Translations under genes and position numbers: made by a program
Assembly (NCBI RefSeq): GCF_014656135.1
Contig: NZ_BNBV01000028.1
Span: 1 to 64,000, forward strand
Reading direction: 5' to 3'
DNA from: Streptomyces thermodiastaticus
GTDB lineage: Bacteria; Actinomycetota; Actinomycetes; Streptomycetales; Streptomycetaceae
DNA: 64,000 bases
Notes under the pieces: model-generated
What the model was told of the DNA's origin: nothing
Seen by the model: only the letters and a program-made list of their open reading frames with translations
The model's database searches: none
Part shown: in pieces, positions 24,789 to 32,428 of the stretch
Layout of the letters: each line of letters opens with the position of its first letter
Numbering within the stretch: position 1 is the first letter of the stretch

Positions 24789-25277
24789 ATGCAGTACATG
24801 TACATCGAGAATCAATTTGTGCGGGAGTGGCGAGAGAGCCACCCCCACAGATTGGCTCCCTCCTCAGAGGTCCGCAAATTCTTTGAATATCTCGACAATC
24901 TACACTGGAGCGGCAGTCGATTGGATTGGAGTCGACTATCAAGTCTTCACATCCCCTTCGGAGAAGGAGATCCCCAGCCCAGCTGGGTCGACAATTTCAC
25001 CAATACTCCCATCGGGAATCATAGGCATCTGTTGGTAGCCTACGCTCCCAACCAGGATGCTCTGATCGCCCGGACAGGTGAACTTCTGGCTGACATCGAC
25101 CTGTTGTACGCCGGATCACCTGGACCTCGCTATTTCTGCGGCGCGGAGATCGTCAACGAACGCTTGCATCTGGCAGTAGAAGACTTCGCTGAGTTCTCCG
25201 AGAGTGGCGTACTGGTCCATATCCCTGCACCCGCGCGGGACACAGTAACACCCGATCGGAACAATCCTCGCACCTAA
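24789..25277 (+). CDS. Probable immunity protein for the RHS toxin tip
   Basis: A 162-residue acidic, soluble protein starting 1 base after the RHS tip stop; an alternative ATG is 24798. Its composition is unlike the core genes (more A/T, rarer codons), matching the toxin tip. It has a helical start (FVREWRESHPHRLAPSSEVR), then DWSRLSSLHIPFGEGDPQPS and an alpha/beta C-terminal half (NHRHLLVAYAPNQDALIART, GPRYFCGAEIVNERLHLAVE). I do not recognise the family. Size, position and composition fit an immunity protein that binds and blocks the adjacent toxin; this is inference from the layout. Confidence 0.6.
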   Translation: MQYMYIENQFVREWRESHPHRLAPSSEVRKFFEYLDNLHWSGSRLDWSRLSSLHIPFGEGDPQPSWVDNFTNTPIGNHRHLLVAYAPNQDALIARTGELLADIDLLYAGSPGPRYFCGAEIVNERLHLAVEDFAEFSESGVLVHIPAPARDTVTPDRNNPRT

Positions 25278-25347
25278 CGCTGATAACTCGAAGCATCAAT
25301 CCACGTCGTCAATCCAACGTGTGCGGTGAAGCGCCTGATGTCGTTGA

Positions 25348-26114
25348 TCAGGAACTAGAACGCCAGCACGTCTTTGTGCCGGTTCGTGCTCTGGCGTGGA
25401 AGCTGGAGGCGAGGTATCCGGCGGCACGAGTGAGGTTGTATGCGGTGGCTGCGAGAGTGAGCCAGGCGGTGTTCGCGGTGAACTTCCTCGAGGGCAGGTG
25501 GCCGAGCGTGACGTCCTCCAGATTGGCGAAGAGCTGCTCGATCTGAGCACGTGTTCGCGGTGCATGGGTTCGTCCGGGGCAAGGACGGAGGGGATGCCGG
25601 TGAAGATGCATGGTGGCGCCAGACGTCGAGCAGTTCGGCCTGTCCCTCGGGCACGCTCTTGGGGTTCAGGCGTCTCACGCGGCGCACGACCAGCCGGACG
25701 GTGGTGTGGAACGCCTTCTTCTTACTGGTGAACGCGGGGAAGGGGGACCTCGGCGATTTCCGAGTCGGAGATCCAGCGTTCTTCCTCGTCCCAGATGGCG
25801 GCCGCGTATCTGATCGAGGTCCAGGTGGTTTTGGCGATGCCCGCGACGGCCTCACGGATCGTCTTCTTGACCACCACTGCGAGCCAGAACCATGCGTCGG
25901 CCTTGCGGCAGACATCGACGGCTTTGTGGGAGAAGTACGCTGAGTCGGCGCGAACGGCGACCTGCGCGGTGATGCCCCATCGCCCGCGGCGAGACTGCTG
26001 CGCGAGGCGATGGCCACCGTGCTTACCGGAGCCTGCCGAGCACTTGCGCAGTCTCGTTGCAACGATGACCGGAGCGCACGTCGCGGTATGGACGGCGACG
26101 ATCTCTCCGTCCAC
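25348..26114 (-). pseudogene. IS1380-family transposase remnant, frameshifted
   Basis: Fragments of one transposase occur in different frames. One is VRADSAYFSHKAVDVCRKAD ... WTSIRYAAAIWDEEERWISD (about 25750-26030). Next is KKAFHTTVRLVVRRVRRLNP ... AELLDVWRHH (about 25610-25745). Last is RAQIEQLFANLEDVTLGHLP ... NTAWLTLAATAYNLTRAAGY (about 25360-25560). The order and motifs match IS1380-family DDE transposases. The N-terminal third is missing and at least two frameshifts separate the parts, so it is not functional. It borders the RHS toxin remnant and marks this interval as a mobile-element graveyard. Confidence 0.75.
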
Positions 26115-26151
26115 AGGCCGATCACCGCGCGGTGCATCGAGGCTGAGGAGG

Positions 26152-26808
26152 TCAGTCCTCGCTCTTCTCCTCCGCGTTGCCCGCGTCGTCCTCAGCCCCC
26201 TGCTCCGCCTCGCCCTCGCCGTCGTCGAAGTAGGCGTCCAGGACCGCGTCGAGCTGGGTGTCCCACTCCTTGATGCGGGCCTTGGAGGGGGCGTCGATGT
26301 CGATGGGGTACCAGCGGCGTTCGGGGGTGTGGACCGTGACCGTGTAGCGCTTGCCGAAGCGGGAGACTGTCGTCTCCACCGCGCCGATCTCGTCCCAGCG
26401 GAAGTCGCACTCCTGGTCGTCCAGGAACAGGCGGATGCCCTTGTGGTCGGCGACGATGCGGGCGCGGCGGTCGGCGGCCTCGAAGACGGGGCCGTCGGGG
26501 GACTGGTCGTCCGCCGCGTCCTCGGCCGCGGGCTCCTCGTCTGCCTCGTCCGCCGTCGACTCGCCCGCTGACGCGTCGTCCGCTGTCGGGTCGGCCGTCG
26601 CGGCGGCGTCGGTGGTGTCCGCGTCGGCCGCCTCGGGAGCCTTGGCCTGCGGCCGTTCGTCCTGCGGAGCCGCGTCCTCGGGGGCCGTGGCCTGTGGTTC
26701 CTCCCGGGGCGGAGGCGTGATGCCGGGGATGAACGCCGGGTCGAATCCGGCGCCGGTCACCGGTTCGGTCTTCAGGGGCTGGCTGCTCGTACCTGTGCGC
26801 TGCTCCAC
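26152..26808 (-). CDS. Acidic conserved hypothetical protein
   Basis: A 218-residue protein with a long disordered acidic Ala/Asp/Glu/Pro-rich segment (about 25-105), a folded module of about 70 residues (IVADHKGIRLFLDDQECDFR, RFGKRYTVTVHTPERRWYPI, RIKEWDTQLDAVLDAYF) and an acidic tail. The module is beta-rich and may be a PH-like fold. There is no signal peptide or membrane helix. It is downstream of gntP in the same direction with a 152-base gap; whether it is co-transcribed is unclear. It is of a type conserved in streptomycetes but I know no function. Confidence 0.65.
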   Translation of the reverse strand: MEQRTGTSSQPLKTEPVTGAGFDPAFIPGITPPPREEPQATAPEDAAPQDERPQAKAPEAADADTTDAAATADPTADDASAGESTADEADEEPAAEDAADDQSPDGPVFEAADRRARIVADHKGIRLFLDDQECDFRWDEIGAVETTVSRFGKRYTVTVHTPERRWYPIDIDAPSKARIKEWDTQLDAVLDAYFDDGEGEAEQGAEDDAGNAEEKSED

Positions 26809-26927
26809 AGCGGGAAGTATGGTCGACGATCCTGTGGCACATGTGGCCAGCCCCTGGTTCGTTATCAGAATCAGATCACCGCAGTGGAGCAGCGCGTCAG
26901 TCGGTGCGTCGGTCGGCGCATCGGATC

Positions 26928-26954
26928 ACGTGCACCGGATGACGTGCACCGGAT
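26928..26954. repeat. 13-bp direct repeat downstream of gntP
   Basis: ACGTGCACCGGAT occurs at 26928-26940 and again at 26942-26954, within the short gap between gntP and the acidic protein gene. Significance unknown. Confidence 0.6.
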
Positions 26955-26960
26955 CGGCTG

Positions 26961-28439
26961 TCAGTGCACGAAGAAGCTCAGGACCAACGCCACCAGGAAG
27001 CCCGCCAAGGACAGCACGCTCTCCAGCACGGTCCAGGTCTTCAGGGTGTCCCGTTCGCTGATGCCGAAGTACTTGGCCACCATCCAGAAGCCGCCGTCGT
27101 TGACGTGCGAGGCGAAGATGGAGCCGGCGGAGATGGCCATGATGACGAGGGCGACGAAGGCCCGGGAGTGGTGGCCCTCGGCGAGGAGCGGGGCGACGAT
27201 GCCCGCGGTCGTCACGATCGCCACCGTCGCCGAGCCCTGTGCGACCCGGAGCACCAGGGAGATCAGGTAGGACAGGACGATCACCGGCAGGCCCACGCCG
27301 TGGAAGGTGTCGGACAGGGCCTGGGCGACTCCGCTGGCCTTGAGCACGGCGCCGAAGATGCCGCCGGCGCCGACCACGAGGAGGATGTTGCCGACCGGCT
27401 TCAGGGACGCGGTCGACACGGTCTCCAGGGACTTGCGGGACCAGCCGCGGCGGATGCCCAGCAGGTAGTACGCCAGGAGCAGGGCGATGGTCAGCGCCAC
27501 GAAGGGGTTGCCGAGGAATTCGAGGACCGAGCGGCCGGTGGACGGGTCGAGTCCGATGGAGGAGAAGGTGGCCGCCAGGATCAGCACCAGCGGGGTGCCG
27601 ATGATGCCGAGGACGACGCCGAGCGAGACCGGCTTCTCCTGGGTCCGCACGCCGGCGGCGCGCTGTTCGGCGAGGACCGCGCGCCGGGACTCCTCCGCTG
27701 CCTCCACCATGTCCTGCGGCACCTCGACGAAGACCCGTGCGCCGATCCACGCGGAGTACGCCCAGGCGGCCAGCACCGCCGGGATGCCGCAGACCAGGCC
27801 CATGAGGATGATCCAGCCGAGCTGGACGTGGAGCAGGCCCGCCGCGGCGACGGGGCCGGGGTGCGGGGGCAGGAAGGCGTGCGTCATGGACAGGCCGGCC
27901 AGCATCGGCAGGCAGTAGAGGACGACGGACTTGCCGGAGCGTTTGGCGGCGGCGTAGACGAGGGGCGCGAGCACGAAGATGCCCACGTCGAAGAAGACCG
28001 GGATGCCGAAGATGAGGCCGGTCAGGCCCATGGCGAGGGGGGCACGGCGTTCGCCGAAGAGGGTGAGCAGGCGGGAGGCCAGGACCTCGGCGCCGCCGCT
28101 GATCTCCAGGATGGAGCCGAGCATGGTGCCCAGGCCGATGATGATGGCGATGTGGCCGAGGGTGCCACCCATGCCGGACTCGATGGTGGAGACGGCGTCG
28201 GAGCGCTGGACGGTGCCGAACAGTTCGGTGACGGACAGGCCGGCGAGCAGGCCGACGGCTATGGAGACGGCGAGCAGGGCGACGAACGGCTGGAGTCGCG
28301 CCTTGATGATGAGGAACAGCAGCAGGGCGATGCCGATGGCGGCGATCAGCAGCAGGCCGGGGGTGCCGTCGACGAGGAGGAGCAGGCCTCCGGTGTGCGG
28401 GGGCGCCGGTGCGGCCGCCGTGGTGAGGGCGTGGGACAT
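26961..28439 (-). CDS. gntP: GntP-family sugar-acid permease
   Basis: A 492-residue integral membrane protein with about 12-14 helices of the GntP family (H+ symport of gluconate and related sugar acids; some members carry D-serine). Family motifs are GGTLGHIAIIIGLGTMLGSI, IFGIPVFFDVGIFVLAPLVY, LSMTHAFLPPHPGPVAAAGL and the C-terminal FASHVNDGGFWMVAKYFGIS. It is the last gene of the kinase-iclR-ridA-gntP unit, 169 bases after ridA. In this context the substrate is probably an N-acetylated or free aminosugar acid such as D-glucosaminate, but gluconate or D-amino acids are also possible. Confidence 0.9.
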   Translation of the reverse strand: MSHALTTAAAPAPPHTGGLLLLVDGTPGLLLIAAIGIALLLFLIIKARLQPFVALLAVSIAVGLLAGLSVTELFGTVQRSDAVSTIESGMGGTLGHIAIIIGLGTMLGSILEISGGAEVLASRLLTLFGERRAPLAMGLTGLIFGIPVFFDVGIFVLAPLVYAAAKRSGKSVVLYCLPMLAGLSMTHAFLPPHPGPVAAAGLLHVQLGWIILMGLVCGIPAVLAAWAYSAWIGARVFVEVPQDMVEAAEESRRAVLAEQRAAGVRTQEKPVSLGVVLGIIGTPLVLILAATFSSIGLDPSTGRSVLEFLGNPFVALTIALLLAYYLLGIRRGWSRKSLETVSTASLKPVGNILLVVGAGGIFGAVLKASGVAQALSDTFHGVGLPVIVLSYLISLVLRVAQGSATVAIVTTAGIVAPLLAEGHHSRAFVALVIMAISAGSIFASHVNDGGFWMVAKYFGISERDTLKTWTVLESVLSLAGFLVALVLSFFVH

Positions 28440-28608
28440 ACGGGGGTCCTCGGGCTGAGTGCATGCGTGGAAAGGGATGTGGGGGGTGGGCCCCGGGCCG
28501 GGCGGGTGGTCAGGTGTCCGGGCAGGGGGCAGCGCGGCGCGGCGCCCGAGGGGTGGTGAGCGCCGCGCCGTACGACGGTGCGGTGAGGAAAAGGAAGCTG
28601 AGGGTGCG

Positions 28609-29019
28609 TCAGCCGAGGACGGCGAGCGCGTCGATCTCGATGAGCAGGCCCGGGGGCAGACCGACGTAGACGGTGGTGCGCGCGGCGGGCGGCTGGGTGA
28701 GGTTCTGCTCCTCGAAGTAGGCGTTGTAGATCTCGTTCATCTCGGCGAAGTGGTCCACGTCGGTGAGGTAGACGCGGATCATCATCACGTCGTCCCAGGT
28801 GGCGCCGCCCTCTTCGAGGATGGCCTGGACGTTGGCGAGGGCCTGGAGGGTCTGCTCGCGCAGGGTCGGGCCGGCCGGTGTCGGGGGCTTGCCCTCCTCG
28901 TGGGGCAGGAAGCCGACCTGGCCGGCGACCTGGAGGATGGTGCCCTTCTTCACCCCGTGGGAGAACTTCGCCGGCGGGACGGTGTGGGTTGTCGGGGTGA
29001 GTGCGATCTTCTCGGTCAT
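28609..29019 (-). CDS. ridA: RidA family enamine/imine deaminase
   Basis: A 136-residue RidA (YjgF/YER057c) protein that hydrolyses reactive enamine/imine intermediates released by PLP-dependent dehydratases. Family features are GTILQVAGQVGFLPHEEG, LREQTLQALANVQAILEEGG, DVMMIRVYLTDVDHFAEMNE, and the active-site Arg and Glu in PPAARTTVYVGLPPGLLIEI. Its ATG overlaps the iclR stop (ATGA), so the two are translationally coupled. This fits a role alongside the PLP deaminase encoded across the divergent promoter. Confidence 0.92.
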   Translation of the reverse strand: MTEKIALTPTTHTVPPAKFSHGVKKGTILQVAGQVGFLPHEEGKPPTPAGPTLREQTLQALANVQAILEEGGATWDDVMMIRVYLTDVDHFAEMNEIYNAYFEEQNLTQPPAARTTVYVGLPPGLLIEIDALAVLG

Positions 29020-29789
29020 GCGGTGTCCTTCGCGGGGTCCGTCACGGGGGTTCTTCCGGAGTACTCGTCGCTGATGGCGTCCGCGGTACGGCGCACCAGC
29101 GGGAGCAGGGTGAGGAGTTCGTCGGCGGTGACGACGACGTTCGGTGCGGAGACCGACATCGCGGCGACCACCCGGCCGTCGGCGCCGCGGATGGGGGCGG
29201 CGACGCAGTTGATGGATTCCTCGAAGCCGCCGAGGTCGGTGGCCCAGCCCTGTTCACGCACGGTGGCCAGTTCCTTGAGGAAGGCGGCGGCGTCGGGGGT
29301 GGAGCGGGCCGTGTAGAGGGGGTAGTCGAGGCTCTCGGCGACGGCGCGGCGTTCGGGTTCGGGCAGGTCGGCCAGCAGCAGTTTGGCGACGGCGGCGACG
29401 GTGATGGCGACGGGTTTGCCGATCCGTGAGTACATGCGCACCGGGTAGCGGCTGTCCACCTTGTCGATGTAGAGGACCTCGCCCTCCTCGTACACCGCCA
29501 GGTGCACGGTGTGTCCGCAGGCCTCGCCCAGGCGGACCAGGTGGGGGTGGGCGATCTCGCGGACGTCGAGGTTCTCCATCGCCTCCTGGGCGAGGGCGAA
29601 CAGGCGGGCGCCGAGGCGGTAGCGCTGGTCGGACTGGCGGTAGACCAGGCCGTGGTCGTGCAGGGTGCGCAGCAGGCGCAGGGCGGTGGACTTGTGCACG
29701 CCGAGCCGGTCGGCGACCTGTCCGAGGTCGGCGGGTCCCTCGGCGAGCAGCGGCAGGATGCTCAGGGCGCGGTCGACGGTCTGGCTCAT
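29016..29789 (-). CDS. IclR family transcriptional regulator
   Basis: A 257-residue IclR regulator. The N-terminal winged helix-turn-helix (VDRALSILPLLAEGPADLGQ, DRLGVHKSTALRLLRTLHDH) is followed by a dimerisation/ligand domain (GEACGHTVHLAVYEEGEVLY, GKPVAITVAAVAKLLLADLP, GFEESINCVAAPIRGADGRV). It overlaps the kinase gene upstream and ridA downstream by ATGA junctions. It probably binds the TTGCA-type half sites at 31024-31050 and controls both arms of the cluster, with a pathway intermediate such as KDG as ligand, as for KdgR-type IclR proteins (inference). Confidence 0.92.
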   Translation of the reverse strand: MSQTVDRALSILPLLAEGPADLGQVADRLGVHKSTALRLLRTLHDHGLVYRQSDQRYRLGARLFALAQEAMENLDVREIAHPHLVRLGEACGHTVHLAVYEEGEVLYIDKVDSRYPVRMYSRIGKPVAITVAAVAKLLLADLPEPERRAVAESLDYPLYTARSTPDAAAFLKELATVREQGWATDLGGFEESINCVAAPIRGADGRVVAAMSVSAPNVVVTADELLTLLPLVRRTADAISDEYSGRTPVTDPAKDTA

Positions 29790-30862
29790 GGCGTACGTCC
29801 CTCCTTCTCGACCCCGTCCGCGGTGGCGGTGGTCCAGCCGGGGCCGAGTCGCAGTCTCTCCCACGCCTCCTCGTCGAGGGCGCACAGCCGGTCGGCGAGG
29901 TCGCGGGCGGGAGGCGTGGCGAGGTCGCCGGGGACGGTGAGGGCGGCGGCGGCCGTGAGGTGGCCGTGGCGCAGCCGGTCGCGCGGCGGCAGGCCGCGCA
30001 GGGCGGCGGAGAGGTAGCCGGCGGCGAAGGCGTCGCCGGCGCCGACGTGGGCGACGACGTCGACCGCCGGGGCGGGGACGTGGGTGGCGGTGTGCTCCTG
30101 GGGCAGGCCGGGGCGCAGGTCGTAGGCGGTGGCGCCGGCGGCGCCGCGTTTGACGACGACGGTGTGCGGCCCGGTCAGCTCCCGCAGCAGGGCCCGGTCG
30201 TCGTCCAGGCCCCAGGCGGCGCGGGCCTCGTCGTCGCCGACGAACACCACGTCGGCGCGGCGGGCCAGCTCCAGCAGCACCTCGGGTCCCTCGCCCCGGC
30301 GCCACAGCGCGGGACGGAAGTTGACGTCGAAGGAGACGAGCGGGCGGCCGGGGCGGGGTGCGGTCAGGTCGCGCAGCAGGTCCAGGCAGCTGTCGGAGAG
30401 GGCGGCGGTGATGCCGGTCAGGTGCAGGACCCGGCAGGCGCGCAGGGCTTCGCGGTCGACGCTGCCGGTGTCCATGGCGGAGGCGGCGGAGCCGGCGCGG
30501 TAGTAGGCGACCTCGTGGGCGTCGGTGGCGCGGTCGCCGGCGGAGCGGAAGTAGACGCCGGTGGGGCGGTCGGGGTCGCGGCCGACGAAGCGGACGTCGA
30601 CGCCGTGGCCGCCGATGGTCTCCACGAGGTGGTCGCCGAAGCCGTCCGTGCCGACCCGGCTCACCCAGCGGGTGCTGTGGCCGGCGGCGGCCAGGGTGCA
30701 CAGCACGTTGCTCTCGGCGCCGCCGATGGCCCGGTCGAAGGACGGCACGTCGGCGAGGCGGCCGGGGCGGGTGGGCAGGAACGTGACCATGGACTCGCCG
30801 AGCGCGGCGACGTCGACGGCCTGGACGCCGCCGGGGCCGGTGCCGGATCCGCTGGTGGTCAC
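29786..30862 (-). CDS. PfkB-family sugar kinase, probable 2-keto-3-deoxygluconate kinase
   Basis: A 358-residue ribokinase/PfkB-type kinase. Visible are the N-terminal ALGESMVTFLPTRPG, the substrate-binding GGAESNVLCTLAAAGHSTRW, the central PLVSFDVNFRPALWR typical of KDG kinases, and the catalytic GAGDAFAAG (Asp near residue 277). It would phosphorylate 2-keto-3-deoxygluconate to KDPG using ATP. It is the first gene of the leftward operon, with its start 209 bases from the divergent deaminase gene. A KDPG aldolase is not in the window. Specificity is inferred from context; other keto-sugar acids are possible. Confidence 0.85.
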   Translation of the reverse strand: MTTSGSGTGPGGVQAVDVAALGESMVTFLPTRPGRLADVPSFDRAIGGAESNVLCTLAAAGHSTRWVSRVGTDGFGDHLVETIGGHGVDVRFVGRDPDRPTGVYFRSAGDRATDAHEVAYYRAGSAASAMDTGSVDREALRACRVLHLTGITAALSDSCLDLLRDLTAPRPGRPLVSFDVNFRPALWRRGEGPEVLLELARRADVVFVGDDEARAAWGLDDDRALLRELTGPHTVVVKRGAAGATAYDLRPGLPQEHTATHVPAPAVDVVAHVGAGDAFAAGYLSAALRGLPPRDRLRHGHLTAAAALTVPGDLATPPARDLADRLCALDEEAWERLRLGPGWTTATADGVEKEGRTP

Positions 30863-30979
30863 GTCGCTCGTGGCTCCTCGGTGGTGGGTGCGCGGGGCGG
30901 TCGCGAAGCCGTCGTACGGGCCGTCGTCCGGGCCGTTCGTCAGGGGCGCTGTCCGGGGCGGTGTCCGGGGCGGTGTCCG

Positions 30980-31050
30980 TTGACCTCGCGTGGCCGAGAT
31001 GTTAGACAGCGGGTGTCGAAGCGTGCAATGGCTGTTGCATGTTGTGCAAC
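30980..31050. promoter_or_regulatory. Divergent promoters and IclR-type operator
   Basis: Rightward: TTGACC (30980-30985), a 16-base gap, then TTAGAC (31002-31007). Leftward on the minus strand: TTGCAC (31028-31023), an 18-base gap, then TAACAT (31004-30999). Three half sites follow: TGCAA (31024-31028), TTGCA (31035-31039) and TGCAA (31045-31049), the last two forming the perfect palindrome GTTGCA-N5-TGCAAC (31034-31050). The leftward -35 overlaps the first half site, so bound regulator would block it. Confidence 0.6.
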
Positions 31051-31071
31051 GTGCCTGATCAGGGAGGTTCC

Positions 31072-32340
31072 ATGCGCAGTGAGGCGCTGGCCCGTCTGGC
31101 CGAGGAACGGGTCGACCACCGGTTCAAGGGACTTCCCCCGGACGCGGACGGGCTGACGGTCGGTGAGCTGGCCGCACAGCGGCGCAACCTGTTCACCGGC
31201 GGCTTCACCACGCCCGTGCTCACGCTGTCCGCCGAGCACCTGGAGCACAACCTGCGGCTGATGGAGACGTACACCGCCCGGCACGGGCTGGCGTTCGCAC
31301 CGCACGGCAAGACCTCCATGGCGCCGCAGCTCTTCCAGCGGCAGCTGGAGCACGGCGCCTGGGGCATCACGCTCGCCGTGCCGCACCAGGTGCGCGTCGC
31401 CCGGGCGTTCGGTGTGCAGCGCATCTTCCTGGCCAACGAGCTGGTGGACGCCGCCGCGCTGCGCTGGGTCGCCGCCGAGCTGGCCGCCGACCCCGCCTTC
31501 CGCCTCGTCTGCTACGTCGACTCGGTGCGCGGGGTGGAACTGATGGACGCCGCGCTCAGGGGCGTCGCCGAGCGGCCCGTGGACGTGGTCGTGGAGCTGG
31601 GTGCGGGCGAGGGCGCGCGCACCGGGGCGCGCACGGAGGCGGAGTGCGCCCGGATCACCGAGGCGGTGGCCGGGGTGCCGACGCTGCGGCTGGTCGGGGT
31701 CGCCGGGTACGAGGGCGAGGTGCCGCAGGCGGACGGCGAGCGGGTGCGGGCCTATCTGCGGCGGCTGGTGGCGCTCGTGGCGGAGCTGGACAAGGCCGGG
31801 CACTTCGCTCGGGCCGAGGAGATCGTCGTCAGCGCGGGCGGCAGCGCCTGGTTCGACGCGGTCGCCGAGGTGTTCGCCGGCATCCCCGGCCTGTCGCGGC
31901 CGGTGCTGAAGCTGCTGCGCTCGGGCGCGTACGTCACGCACGACGACGGCCACTACCGGGAGCTGACCCCGTTCAACCGGGTGCCGGAGGAAGGCGCGCT
32001 GGAGCCGGCGTTCCGGCTGTGGGCGCAGGTCGTCTCCCGGCCCACCGCCGCGCAGGCCTTCGCCAACGCCGGCAAGCGGGACGCCGCCTACGACCTGCAT
32101 CTGCCCTTCGCGCAGGTGGTGCACCGGGACGGTGTCCGGCGTCCGGCCACCGGCGTCACCGTGACCGGCCTGTCCGACCAGCACACCTGGCTGGCCACCA
32201 CCGACGGGGCCGATCTCGCGGTCGGGGACTGGATCGGGCTGGGGCTGTCCCATCCGTGCACGTCGTTCGACAAGTGGCAGCTGATCCCGGTGGTGCGCGC
32301 GGACGGCACCGTCGTCGACTACGTCCGCACCTTCTTCTGA
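31072..32340 (+). CDS. PLP-dependent D-amino acid deaminase (fold type III, DSD1-like)
   Basis: A 422-residue enzyme with an alanine-racemase-type N-terminal barrel: TPVLTLSAEHLEHNLRLMET, then FAPHGKTSMAPQLF with the PLP lysine at Lys80, further VDVVVELGAGEGARTG, and a C-terminal D-serine dehydratase-like domain (GLSDQHTWLATTDGADLAVG, LGLSHPCTSFDKWQLIPVV) with the His and Cys that bind zinc in this family. Such enzymes remove ammonia from D-serine or D-threo-hydroxy amino acids via a 2-aminoacrylate-like enamine. Here D-glucosaminate to KDG is the favoured reaction because the kinase and GntP permease are next door. AGGGAGG at 31061-31067 supports ATG 31072 over the upstream frame start 31039. 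Confidence 0.88.
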   Translation: MRSEALARLAEERVDHRFKGLPPDADGLTVGELAAQRRNLFTGGFTTPVLTLSAEHLEHNLRLMETYTARHGLAFAPHGKTSMAPQLFQRQLEHGAWGITLAVPHQVRVARAFGVQRIFLANELVDAAALRWVAAELAADPAFRLVCYVDSVRGVELMDAALRGVAERPVDVVVELGAGEGARTGARTEAECARITEAVAGVPTLRLVGVAGYEGEVPQADGERVRAYLRRLVALVAELDKAGHFARAEEIVVSAGGSAWFDAVAEVFAGIPGLSRPVLKLLRSGAYVTHDDGHYRELTPFNRVPEEGALEPAFRLWAQVVSRPTAAQAFANAGKRDAAYDLHLPFAQVVHRDGVRRPATGVTVTGLSDQHTWLATTDGADLAVGDWIGLGLSHPCTSFDKWQLIPVVRADGTVVDYVRTFF

Positions 32341-32428
32341 CGGCCCCTGTTCCGTGGTGTTCTGAAGGCCGCTGTTCGCGACCGCGCCGTCTTCCCCCCA
32401 ACTCCGTTCTCAGCGCAGGAGGCCCTTG

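Noticed and set aside
30921..30980. GTCCGGGGCGGT short repeats upstream of the divergent promoters
   Set aside because: Low-complexity GC-rich repeats of 12 bases, common in such genomes, with no symmetry and not overlapping the promoter elements.
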